Translations under genes and position numbers: made by a program
Source: Hymenobacter cavernae
GTDB taxonomy: Bacteria; Bacteroidota; Bacteroidia; Cytophagales; Hymenobacteraceae
Direction: 5' to 3'
DNA: 64,000 nt
NCBI RefSeq assembly: GCF_014641455.1
Contig: NZ_BMHT01000006.1
Span: 421,802 to 485,801 of the forward strand
Part shown: positions 8,868 to 16,786 of the stretch, piece by piece
Numbering within the stretch: the first letter of the stretch is position 1
Layout: each line of letters begins with the position of its first letter
The notes under the pieces: generated by a model
What the model was told of the DNA's origin: nothing
Seen by the model: only the letters and a program-made list of their open reading frames with translations
Databases searched by the model: none

Positions 8868-9770
8868 ATGAAAACCGCTTATTTATTTTGTTTGCTGGCG
8901 CTGGCCGCCACGGCTTGTACCGCTCCGCGCACCATTGTGAGTTCCGGTAAAGTCACGCCGAAGGGAGAATTTAAGATCGGCGGCAACGCGTCTTTCAACA
9001 TTGCTACTTCTACCCTAGGCAAAGCGGGTGGCGCCGTGAAAGACTTCGCGCAGTCGGCTGCTAATAAAGACACTATCCGCTACAGCGCCTCCGTTGCGAA
9101 GCTCCAGGCGGCAGCCCTCTCCTACGTGCTCGACCCGGTGCAGCCCACCGCCGACCTCTACGTGCGCTACGGCCTCGTCGACCGCCTCGATGTGGGGTAT
9201 AAGTACGCCTTCGGCTCCCACGTTTTCGATGCCATGTACCAGTTTCTGGGGCCCATTGGCACGCCCGAGCACCCCGGCGGACCAGCCGGCGCCACCTACG
9301 GCAGCATCGGTTTGCAATACGCTACCCAGCGCGCTAAGCTTCCCAACCTAGCCTTCCTCGACAACATATCAAACCTGCTCAACTTCAACGCCAGCCGGCA
9401 CGATCTGATTGTGCCCCTGGTATTTAGCACATCTTTTGGCCCGGAAGAGCAAGCCGGAGCGTTTTCCTACGGCCTGGTATACAGCCACACTTTCCTACGC
9501 TACGGCTTCGACCCGCGCAGAATCTACAACAACGCCGGCACCAGCCAGCTTCCGACTCTACCGCTACAGCGTAAGAACTTCTCGGCTTATGGTGGCTTTC
9601 TGAGCTTAAAACTGGGCTACCGCTACGCTTACATAGTGCCGGCGCTTGCTATCTACTACCAGGATTATGGAACGTACGCGCTGCTGAACAACGAAACCAC
9701 CCGCCTCAGCGGCTTCACCATTATTCCTAGCCTAGGCTTGCAGTTCCGCATTCCCTCAGCCCGGCGCTAA
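8868..9770 (+). CDS. predicted outer-membrane lipoprotein, unknown function
   Basis: 300 aa. The N-terminus MKTAYLFCLLALAATAC has a lipobox (ATAC). The mature part is rich in alternating polar and aromatic strands (ADLYVRYGLVDRLDVGYKY, FLSLKLGYRYAYIVPALAIY) and ends in a strand (GLQFRIPSARR). This pattern suggests a small beta-barrel or barrel-like protein. No enzymatic motif is recognisable. It is divergent from the glycosyltransferase and followed by two hairpins. Confidence 0.7.
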   Translation: MKTAYLFCLLALAATACTAPRTIVSSGKVTPKGEFKIGGNASFNIATSTLGKAGGAVKDFAQSAANKDTIRYSASVAKLQAAALSYVLDPVQPTADLYVRYGLVDRLDVGYKYAFGSHVFDAMYQFLGPIGTPEHPGGPAGATYGSIGLQYATQRAKLPNLAFLDNISNLLNFNASRHDLIVPLVFSTSFGPEEQAGAFSYGLVYSHTFLRYGFDPRRIYNNAGTSQLPTLPLQRKNFSAYGGFLSLKLGYRYAYIVPALAIYYQDYGTYALLNNETTRLSGFTIIPSLGLQFRIPSARR

Positions 9771-9795
9771 TCTATTGGTTTGATAATCAGCAGAA

Positions 9796-9843
9796 AGACC
9801 GTCATACTTCATCTGGCGTCCGCTTGTTGAAGCATGACGGTCT
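9796..9843. repeat. short-armed inverted repeat (48 bp)
   Basis: Arms of 16 bp (AGACCGTCATACTTCA at 9796-9811 and its near complement at 9828-9843) differ at one position. It lies just after a stop codon. Architecture and one-mismatch arms match the longer elements at 47-61 kb, so it may be a small member of the same class; it could also act as a terminator. Confidence 0.75.
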
Positions 9844-9895
9844 GAATGCCCCGAAAAAACTCACTGAGTTCTTCTTCAAAAACTCCTAGACGAAA

Positions 9896-9943
9896 AGAAG
9901 CCCACCCAACCGTGCTATTAGCAGCGCGTTCGGCTGGGCTTCT
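9896..9943. terminator. imperfect hairpin between convergent genes
   Basis: AGAAGCCCA (9896-9904) pairs with TGGGCTTCT (9935-9943), with further imperfect pairing inward. GTCATTT follows on the + strand. It lies between the convergent lipoprotein (+) and DUF4136 (-) genes. Confidence 0.55.
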
Positions 9944-9981
9944 GTCATTTGCCTACCTAGGTAGCTAGTGTTGGCAGCAGC

Positions 9982-10587
9982 TTAGTCTTCACTAACGGTC
10001 GTTCCGCTCTCGTTGTAGCCTTGGGTAAAGACGCGGTAGCGGTCGAAGATGGAGCCCACGGAGCGGCGCAGCACCACCATTCCACGAGGGCCTTGCGGCA
10101 CCTCCACACCCGAAGCGTAGCCGTTCCAGACGGCGCGGTTGGTGCGGTGGTCGATGAGGGTAATCAGCAGGGTGCCATCGGTGAGCAGCAGCCGCACGGG
10201 CTGGTAGCCGACCCGCTCATCGGAGGGCGTTTCTTCGTCTTCTACCATGCCGTTTTTCACCCATTGGGTAATATCCTGCTGGGAGTAACCTTGGAAACGC
10301 ATGTCGCCCTCAAATAAGCGAAACGACACGAGCAAATCCGGCCGGTTGCGGGCGGGCTTGTAGCCCTGAATCCGCATCCGGGTGCGGATGGCTTCCCGCA
10401 AAATGTTACCTAGCTTGCTGGTATCAGCCGCCAGGCCGTCGCCGGCCACAAACTCGTAGGTGCGGTAGCGGCGGAAGTTTCCGCTGTAGCTATAATCCGA
10501 TTCAACGCGAGCCTCACGTGCCGCGAAGCAGCCAGATAGTGCCAGACAAAGCCCAACTCCGGCAAAAAGAGTAGAAGTAAGTTTCAT
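9982..10587 (-). CDS. DUF4136-family lipoprotein
   Basis: 201 aa. The signal sequence ends in a lipobox (LALSGC). The body matches the DUF4136 pattern: YRTYEFVAG near the N-terminus, a helix with REAIRTRM, then GYKPARNRPDLLVSF and, near the C-terminus, GTLLITLIDHRTNRAVWNG. DUF4136 proteins are envelope lipoproteins of unknown function in Bacteroidota and Proteobacteria. It lies just downstream of the ABC exporter on the same strand with a gap of about 100 bp, so they may be co-transcribed. Confidence 0.85.
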   Translation of the reverse strand: MKLTSTLFAGVGLCLALSGCFAAREARVESDYSYSGNFRRYRTYEFVAGDGLAADTSKLGNILREAIRTRMRIQGYKPARNRPDLLVSFRLFEGDMRFQGYSQQDITQWVKNGMVEDEETPSDERVGYQPVRLLLTDGTLLITLIDHRTNRAVWNGYASGVEVPQGPRGMVVLRRSVGSIFDRYRVFTQGYNESGTTVSED

Positions 10588-10691
10588 ACGGTCCTAAACG
10601 TGGGGGGAAACACACCAACCAAGATACGAAACTCACTCTTCTTAGGCGCTGACTACCAATCAAAAGCTCGAAAAAAATTTTGGGTCGAGGT

Positions 10692-12569
10692 TTAACGGTA
10701 GCCCGCCGCCTGCAAAGCGAATAATTCGGCGTAGCGGCCGCCGCGCGCCAGCAGCTCGGCATGTGAGCCAATCTCCACAAACTGCCCGTGCTCAATGACC
10801 AGAATCCGGTCGGCCATGCGCACGGTGCTGAAGCGGTGTGAGATGAGCACGGCCGTTTTGCCAGCCGTCAGGTCGGCAAAACGCTGGAACACTTCGTGCT
10901 CGGCGCGGGCATCGAGTGCGGCAGTCGGCTCATCGAGAATGAGCAGCTGCGCATCGCGCATGTAGGCCCGACCTAGGGCAATTTTCTGCCACTCGCCCCC
11001 GCTGAGATCGACGCCGCCGGCAAAGCGCCGCCCGATCATCTGCTCGTAGCCGTTGGGCAGCTTTTTCACGACCGTATCCGCCAAGCTCTGCGCCGCCGCC
11101 GACTGAATCCGATCCTGGTTTTCTTTTTCCTCGATGCGGCCCACAGCCAGGTTCTGCCCCGCCGAAAGCTGGAAGCGCACGAAATCCTGGAAGATCACGC
11201 CAATTTCCTGGCGCAGCTCGGCGGGGTCGTACTCGCGCAGATCGTAGCCGTCGAGCAGGATGCGGCCTTCCGTGGGGTCGTAGAGGCGAGAAAGTAACTT
11301 CACGAGCGTTGTTTTGCCCGCGCCATTTTCACCCACCAAAGCTAGCTTTTCACCGGCCCGCAGCGTGAAGCTGAGGTTGCGAATGGCCCACTTTTCCGCA
11401 TTACGGTACTTAAACCCAACATTCTCGAACTGAAAACCTAGGCGAATCGGGCGCGGGAAAGGCCGCACGGGCTGCGTTTCATTGCGGGTAATTTGCGGCT
11501 GCATGTGGAAGAAATCAAAGAAATCTTGCAGGTACAACGCCCCTTCGGCCACGCTGCTGAAGCGGCTCAGCACACCCTCCAGCAAGCTGCGCATCTGCCG
11601 GAAAGAGCTAGCCAGAAACGTGAGCTGCCCTACCGAAATTTGCCCGCGCACGGCATCGGTGATGATGTACAAGTAAGCCGCGTAGTAGCCCGCCGCGCCC
11701 AAGGCCGCGAAGAAAGTACCCCAACCGGCGCGCCGCACTACCAACGATTTATTCTGCGCATAGAACTGATCGGAAAGCGTGCGAAAACGGTCGATCAAGA
11801 ATCCAGACAAACCGAAGATCTTGATTTCCTTGGCCGTTTCGTCGGAGGCGCCGGTTTGGCGCAGGTAGTCCAGCTCACGCCGCTCGGGCGTCCAACTGTG
11901 CACGAGCGAGTAGCTGCGCTCGTTGAAGTGCGACTCGCCCCAGAACGCCGGAATGACGGCCACCAGCAGCAGCACCAGCAGCCACGGATTGAACGCGACC
12001 AGTCCCACGGCCAGCAGCACCATCGTGATGATATCCTGCGCCTGGCTCAGCACCTGCGCCATCAGCACCGTGCGCGAAAGCGTCTGGCGGCGGGCGCGCT
12101 CCAGCTTATCGTAGAATACACTGTCTTCGAACTGGTCGAGGTCGAGGCGGGCGGCGTGCTCCATCAGGCGCACCGAGGAGCGGTTGGCAAACAGGTCGCC
12201 AAGCAGACTGTCGAGCAACGCCACGGCCCGACCTAGGGCATCGGAAAGAATAGCCAGGCCGAACTCCAGGGCCACCAGCTTGAAAACGGGCATCAACGAC
12301 GCGGTACCGTGAGAAGTGCGCGCTAACCCGATAATGGAGTCAAGAATGAGCTGTCCCACGTAGAACATGGCCGGCAACAGCGCCGCTCGCAGCAAGCGCA
12401 AGCCAATGTTACCTAGGGTGAGGCCAGGGCTGGTTTCCCAGATGAGCCGCAAAAATTCGGGCAGGTTGCGCAGCGCCGAAAACCGCTCCCGCACCGTGAG
12501 GTTTGGCTTGCCCTCGGGCCTAGGTTTTTTGGCAGATACCTGCGTGAAAAGTGATGATAACCAAGACAT
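10692..12569 (-). CDS. ABC exporter, fused permease and ATPase
   Basis: 625 aa half-transporter. Residues about 55-330 are the six-helix transmembrane domain. The C-terminal nucleotide-binding domain shows Walker A (GENGAGKTTLVK), Q-loop (VIFQDFVRFQ), signature (LSGGEWQKIALGRA), Walker B (LLILDEPTAALD) and H-loop (LISHRFSTV). It probably works as a homodimer in the inner membrane exporting a lipid, peptide or drug; the substrate is not readable. No partner half-transporter gene is adjacent, which favours a homodimer. Start MSWLSSLF at 12569. Confidence 0.9.
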   Translation of the reverse strand: MSWLSSLFTQVSAKKPRPEGKPNLTVRERFSALRNLPEFLRLIWETSPGLTLGNIGLRLLRAALLPAMFYVGQLILDSIIGLARTSHGTASLMPVFKLVALEFGLAILSDALGRAVALLDSLLGDLFANRSSVRLMEHAARLDLDQFEDSVFYDKLERARRQTLSRTVLMAQVLSQAQDIITMVLLAVGLVAFNPWLLVLLLVAVIPAFWGESHFNERSYSLVHSWTPERRELDYLRQTGASDETAKEIKIFGLSGFLIDRFRTLSDQFYAQNKSLVVRRAGWGTFFAALGAAGYYAAYLYIITDAVRGQISVGQLTFLASSFRQMRSLLEGVLSRFSSVAEGALYLQDFFDFFHMQPQITRNETQPVRPFPRPIRLGFQFENVGFKYRNAEKWAIRNLSFTLRAGEKLALVGENGAGKTTLVKLLSRLYDPTEGRILLDGYDLREYDPAELRQEIGVIFQDFVRFQLSAGQNLAVGRIEEKENQDRIQSAAAQSLADTVVKKLPNGYEQMIGRRFAGGVDLSGGEWQKIALGRAYMRDAQLLILDEPTAALDARAEHEVFQRFADLTAGKTAVLISHRFSTVRMADRILVIEHGQFVEIGSHAELLARGGRYAELFALQAAGYR

Positions 12570-12767
12570 AGGCTAGCTCTTACGTCATACTTCGGGCCGA
12601 AGTACGGGAGCGGCCGTTTTGGCAGTGCATACCAGCGGCGACAATCCTAGCCCGAGAACGAACGTCAGAACTCGTGTTGCTCATCGCAGAAAGAATTCCT
12701 GCGCCACGATAGCACCACTAGCTACACTCGCCAATAGGAAAAAGAGCTGCTTACTACTTCCTAGGTT

Positions 12768-13910
12768 CTACTTTTGCTTGCCGTCGTCCGTCAGTTTAGT
12801 GCGCGCTGGAGGGAGATACTTGGTCAATGCCTTGGCCAACTCTTCCCCGTAGAGGTTCACGGCTACAATGCGACCGGTAGGGTCTAGCAGGAAGTTCTGC
12901 GGCAGTTGGTCGATGTGGTAACGTTGCGCCGAGCGTCCGGTGAGGCCTTCCAAATCGGAGGCGGGTGTGCCTGGTAGCGGTCGGTCGGTCACCGCTCGCA
13001 GCCACTGCTTGCGGTGCTGCTGGTCATCGAGCGACACGTTGAGCACGGCCAAGGGAAGGTCGGCGTAGCGGTTGCACACCTCTCGCAGGGAGTTCAGTTG
13101 CATGCCCCCTTCCCACTGCGAGGACCAGAAGAGGAGCAATAGATACTGGCCTCGATAGTCCTGCACCGAGACGTGCTTCCCAGTCGCGGTAGCCAGCGTG
13201 AGGTTGGGGGCAGCGGCTCCTGGGGCAACGGTGCGTAAGCTATCCACCAGCTGCCCATAGGCACGCCCCGGCGCACTGTCGCGGAGCGTGGGGCTGAGTA
13301 GAGCGTAGAGGGGTGCTACCTCGTCGTATTGCGCCGGACCTAGGCGCCGCTGCTCCAACAAATCCAGGCTGACCCAGGAAGCAGGATGCTCCCGGATGAA
13401 CTTCGTAATCAAGCGCAGGTGGTGCGGACGCTCCTGCTGATAGCTCGCCAGGGTTATTACGCGAGTGGCATCGCCCGGGTGCCGCTCCCCATACAGTTCG
13501 TCGAGCAGGTCCTGTCGCTGGGCAGTGAAGAGCTGGTATTCCTTATTGACGGATCCACCGGTAATGGTGGCGTGCCAGAGCAGGTTATCGCTGGTGAGCA
13601 CCACCGGCGTGGGCTCCAGAAACAGCTCGGCGAAGTCAGCAGGGACGGACTTCGTGTTGCGGAATACGGTAGGCAGTACACCCGTAGGAGCGAGCAGCAG
13701 CTGCACGTGCTGGGGCCGCTGGCTGGTGCCCCGAAACGCAAAGCGGCCGTCGCGCACATGGGCCGAATCCAGCACGTGCCCGTTGTTGCGCAGGTACAGC
13801 GTGGCTGTTGCCGGCACCCGACCTAGCTGCCCTTTGAGGGAATAGGTAAAGGGCTGTTGGCCAACCACCAACCCAGGAAGCAGCACCAGCACGAAGAGCA
13901 GTAGTTTCAT
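12768..13910 (-). CDS. DUF4369/thioredoxin-fold protein lacking the active-site cysteines
   Basis: 380 aa, secreted (MKLLLFVLVLLPGLVVGQ). It has an N-terminal DUF4369-like beta domain (about 25-115), a helical linker, and a C-terminal TlpA/AhpC-like thioredoxin fold (about 230-365). Where the neighbour 13923-15002 has FWASWCGPC, this protein has FWSSQWEGG (residues 261-269), so both redox cysteines are gone. The rest of the fold is intact, including the cis-Pro segment IDQLPQNFLLDPTGRIVAVN. It follows its paralog by 12 bp, so the two form an operon made by tandem duplication. It cannot be a dithiol oxidoreductase; a binding or structural role is inferred. The reading frame is undamaged. Confidence 0.88.
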   Translation of the reverse strand: MKLLLFVLVLLPGLVVGQQPFTYSLKGQLGRVPATATLYLRNNGHVLDSAHVRDGRFAFRGTSQRPQHVQLLLAPTGVLPTVFRNTKSVPADFAELFLEPTPVVLTSDNLLWHATITGGSVNKEYQLFTAQRQDLLDELYGERHPGDATRVITLASYQQERPHHLRLITKFIREHPASWVSLDLLEQRRLGPAQYDEVAPLYALLSPTLRDSAPGRAYGQLVDSLRTVAPGAAAPNLTLATATGKHVSVQDYRGQYLLLLFWSSQWEGGMQLNSLREVCNRYADLPLAVLNVSLDDQQHRKQWLRAVTDRPLPGTPASDLEGLTGRSAQRYHIDQLPQNFLLDPTGRIVAVNLYGEELAKALTKYLPPARTKLTDDGKQK

Positions 13911-13922
13911 GCGGAAGGGTGC

Positions 13923-15002
13923 TTATTTGAGCAGTTGGGCTAGCTTGGTCTGCAACTCCTCCCCGTGCAGGTTTGTGGCTACTATGCGGCCGGTGGGGTC
14001 CAGCAGAAAGTTCTGCGGAATGCTCTGAATGCCGTAGCGCTTAGCCACTGCGCTCTGGAAGCCTTGCAGGTCGGATACCTGCGTCCAGGTCAGGTGGTCA
14101 TCGGCAATGGCTTTCACCCACTTGGCCCGGGTCTTTTCCTCGTCGAGCGACACACCTAGGATAGCAAAGTTGCGCCCTTTGTACTTGCTATAAGCTCGCA
14201 GCAGCACGGGGTATTCCTGGCGGCAAGGGCCACACCACGAAGCCCAGAAATCGACCAGCACGTACTGGCCACGGTACTCGCGCAGCGACACGGACTTGCC
14301 TTCGGGCGTGGGGAGCGTGAAGCCGGGAGCCTCGCTGCCTACTGTCGTTGCTTTCAGCCCGCGCACCAACTCGCCGTACATACGGCCGGATGGGCTACTT
14401 TTCAACTCAGGACTCAAGGCTTCGTAGAGCGGACCTACCACCGCATACTCGGGCTGCTCCACCGGACGCAATTGCTGGAGCAAGCTGAGGCTCGCCCAGG
14501 CCGTGGGGTTGGCCTTCACAAGGGCCAAGCAACTTTGCACGTACTCCTTTTGGACTGCTGCCATTTCCGGTTGCGTGCGCGCGGCCCTGAATCGGCCCGT
14601 AAAAGGCTGCAAGGCCGCCTCTATGCGCTGGTAGGCTGCCAGTTGCGGGCCACCCGTCACGCGGGCCTTCGGCAGCGAGTCGGCACTGGTCACCGTCACG
14701 GGTTCCGAACTGAGAAAGAGCCGGACCCGCTCGGACGAAAACGGGCCCACCCCACTCTGCCTCAACTTCCCCTGGCGCTCCAGCACCAAGTCAGCTGAAT
14801 GGGACCATTGCGTGCGGTCTCGTAGCTCAAAGTGCCCGTTTTGCAGCGTGGCTGAATCCAGTACCTCTGGCCCGTATACCAGGTAGACTTTCGCCGGCTG
14901 ATTGAGCTTACCCACAGTGCCTCGCACGACGAAGGGCGTGGATTCCTGGGCAAAAGCTAGGCTAGGTGCCAGCAGCAGCCAGCTTAGCAAAATTTTGTTC
15001 AT
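13923..15002 (-). CDS. TlpA-like thiol:disulfide oxidoreductase with DUF4369 domain
   Basis: 359 aa with signal peptide (MNKILLSWLLLAPSLAFAQ). A DUF4369 N-terminal domain is followed by a TlpA/ResA-type thioredoxin fold with the canonical WCGPC (residues 256-260) and the cis-Pro loop (IQSIPQNFLLDPTGRIVATN). It is predicted to reduce or rearrange disulfides of envelope proteins. First gene of a two-gene operon with its cysteine-less paralog. Such proteins are numerous in Bacteroidota and their substrates are mostly unknown. Confidence 0.9.
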   Translation of the reverse strand: MNKILLSWLLLAPSLAFAQESTPFVVRGTVGKLNQPAKVYLVYGPEVLDSATLQNGHFELRDRTQWSHSADLVLERQGKLRQSGVGPFSSERVRLFLSSEPVTVTSADSLPKARVTGGPQLAAYQRIEAALQPFTGRFRAARTQPEMAAVQKEYVQSCLALVKANPTAWASLSLLQQLRPVEQPEYAVVGPLYEALSPELKSSPSGRMYGELVRGLKATTVGSEAPGFTLPTPEGKSVSLREYRGQYVLVDFWASWCGPCRQEYPVLLRAYSKYKGRNFAILGVSLDEEKTRAKWVKAIADDHLTWTQVSDLQGFQSAVAKRYGIQSIPQNFLLDPTGRIVATNLHGEELQTKLAQLLK

Positions 15003-15456
15003 AAACTTTTAACTAATCCGATATAATGCCCCTGAACGAGAAACAGACCACAAGTAATATATAGAGCAGACTACCTAACCTAAGTTGCGGAATAATACTG
15101 GGCAGAGAAAATCTGTTCGGCAGGAACCACGTAGGGTTAAAGTATCAACTCTCCGAGCCCGACCATGCTCGAATAGGCTGCTGTAATGTACTGCTTGCGG
15201 ATGACTTACGCACTCCGCCCTGTCGACCTTCGCCTCGCTAATGCGAAGGTGCTCATCAAGGCTTGGTAGCCGCCCGCTTCTTTGGCGGCAACCTGATATC
15301 GGGTCAATGGTATATGGAGCAGCAATGGGGCAGCAGTACGAGCACTAACTTCGTGCTCAAAATTACCCTCTTCGTTTTCGTCCACACTCTCGACCAAGGC
15401 AGCTATTGGCTACACAACCTAGGTTAACCAGTAGCTGACTAAGGTCTTCTTTGCTC
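15003..15456. other. 454-bp gap without a clear gene; possible coding remnant
   Basis: The gap holds the divergent leaders of the TlpA operon and the MFS gene. An open + strand stretch at about 15242-15427 without a good start reads protein-like (LVAARFFGGNLISGQWYM, then STNFVLKITLFVF), like a broken beta-strand protein, and ends inside a CCTAGGTT motif. I regard it as a possible relic, not a gene. No repeat or RNA gene is visible. Confidence 0.45.
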
Positions 15457-16647
15457 ATGTTTTTCTTTAAAAACAGCGTGTACACGCCAGGTTTCTGGCT
15501 GATGTGTCTGAGTTCCTTTCTCTTTTTTGCCAGCTTCAATATGCTTCTGCCGGAGCTGCCCGACTACCTGACGCGGCTGGGCGGCGCCGATTACAAAGGC
15601 TTTATTATCGCGCTTTTTACGCTCACCGCGGGCTTGTCGCGCCCGTTCAGCGGCAAGCTGGCCGACACGGTGGGCCGCATTCCAGTGATGGTGTTTGGGT
15701 CGCTGGTCTGCTTCGTGTGCGGCTTTTTTTATCCGTGGGCTAGCACGGTTGCGGGGTTTCTGCTGCTGCGCTTGGTACACGGCTTCAGCACCGGCTTCAA
15801 GCCGACTGGCACCGCGGCTTTCGTCGCCGATATTATTCCCGTGGCGCGACGTGGCGAAGCAATGGGCCTGCTCGGCGTCGCTGGCTCCCTAGGTATGGCG
15901 GCGGGCCCGTCGGTGGGCGGCTGGCTGGCTACGCACTTCTCCCTGAACACCATGTTTTACTGCTCCTCGGGCGCGGCGCTGCTGTCGCTGGTAGTGCAGG
16001 GCACCATGACGGAGACGCTGCCCAAGGCCCAACGGCAACGCTTTAGCTGGCACCTGCTGCAACTGAACTGGCGCGAAATCCTGGAGCCACGCGTGCTGGC
16101 TCCGGCCCTCGTGACGCTGCTGTGCCTGTTCCCCTACGGCGCCGTGCTGACCGTAATACCCGACCAAAGCGGCTTGCTCGGCATTCACAACAAAGGCTTA
16201 TTTTTCACCTGCTACACGGTTGCGTCGCTGTTCATCCGGTTGGTAGCCGGTCGGGCTTCCGACCGCTACGGCCGGGTGCCGGTATTGCAGGTGTCGTCGG
16301 CTATTTTGGCGGTGTCAATGGCATTGCTAGCCCTAGCGCAATCGGCGGCGGTGTTTCTACTGGCAGCCGTTCTGTTTGGCCTAGGTGCTGGCCTCAACTC
16401 CCCTACCCTTTACGCGTGGACCATCGACCTGAGCCACGAGGAGCGGCGCGGCCGCGGTGTGGCTACCATGTACATTGCTCTGGAGGCCGGAATTGGGCTA
16501 GGTGCGCTGCTGGCCGGCTGGATTTATGGTAACGTAGCCAGCCGCTTGCCCTACGTACACGCCCTAAGCGCTCTACTTCCCGCCCTAGCTTTAGCTTACC
16601 TGCTTTGGACGACCACGCGCCAGCGTTCAGCCCCAAGTATTAACTAA
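15457..16647 (+). CDS. MFS transporter (drug/efflux type)
   Basis: 396 aa from the ATG at 15457; a TTG at 15451 is less likely. About twelve hydrophobic helices. The MFS loop 2-3 motif is visible as SGKLADTVGRIPVM, with a repeat in the second half (AGRASDRYGRVPVL), and the antiporter-type glycine segment LGVAGSLGMAAGPSVGG in helix 5. This supports a proton-coupled efflux antiporter of the 12-helix type. Substrate unknown. It is alone between a TlpA operon and the DUF3857 cluster. Confidence 0.88.
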   Translation: MFFFKNSVYTPGFWLMCLSSFLFFASFNMLLPELPDYLTRLGGADYKGFIIALFTLTAGLSRPFSGKLADTVGRIPVMVFGSLVCFVCGFFYPWASTVAGFLLLRLVHGFSTGFKPTGTAAFVADIIPVARRGEAMGLLGVAGSLGMAAGPSVGGWLATHFSLNTMFYCSSGAALLSLVVQGTMTETLPKAQRQRFSWHLLQLNWREILEPRVLAPALVTLLCLFPYGAVLTVIPDQSGLLGIHNKGLFFTCYTVASLFIRLVAGRASDRYGRVPVLQVSSAILAVSMALLALAQSAAVFLLAAVLFGLGAGLNSPTLYAWTIDLSHEERRGRGVATMYIALEAGIGLGALLAGWIYGNVASRLPYVHALSALLPALALAYLLWTTTRQRSAPSIN

Positions 16648-16786
16648 ATTTAATTATTAATATCTAATATTTTTATTGCATTTTTAAGCTGAGCTTTGTG
16701 CGCAATCTATTAGCGCGTTCATCTCCTTTATTTATCCAATTATCAACCTGGCGGGCTTAGCGAAGCCTAGCTTTTATACTTGCTTT

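Noticed and set aside
11493..12236. Antisense open frame (247 codons) across the ABC exporter
   Set aside because: Low-complexity His/Gln/Arg-rich translation typical of a shadow frame.
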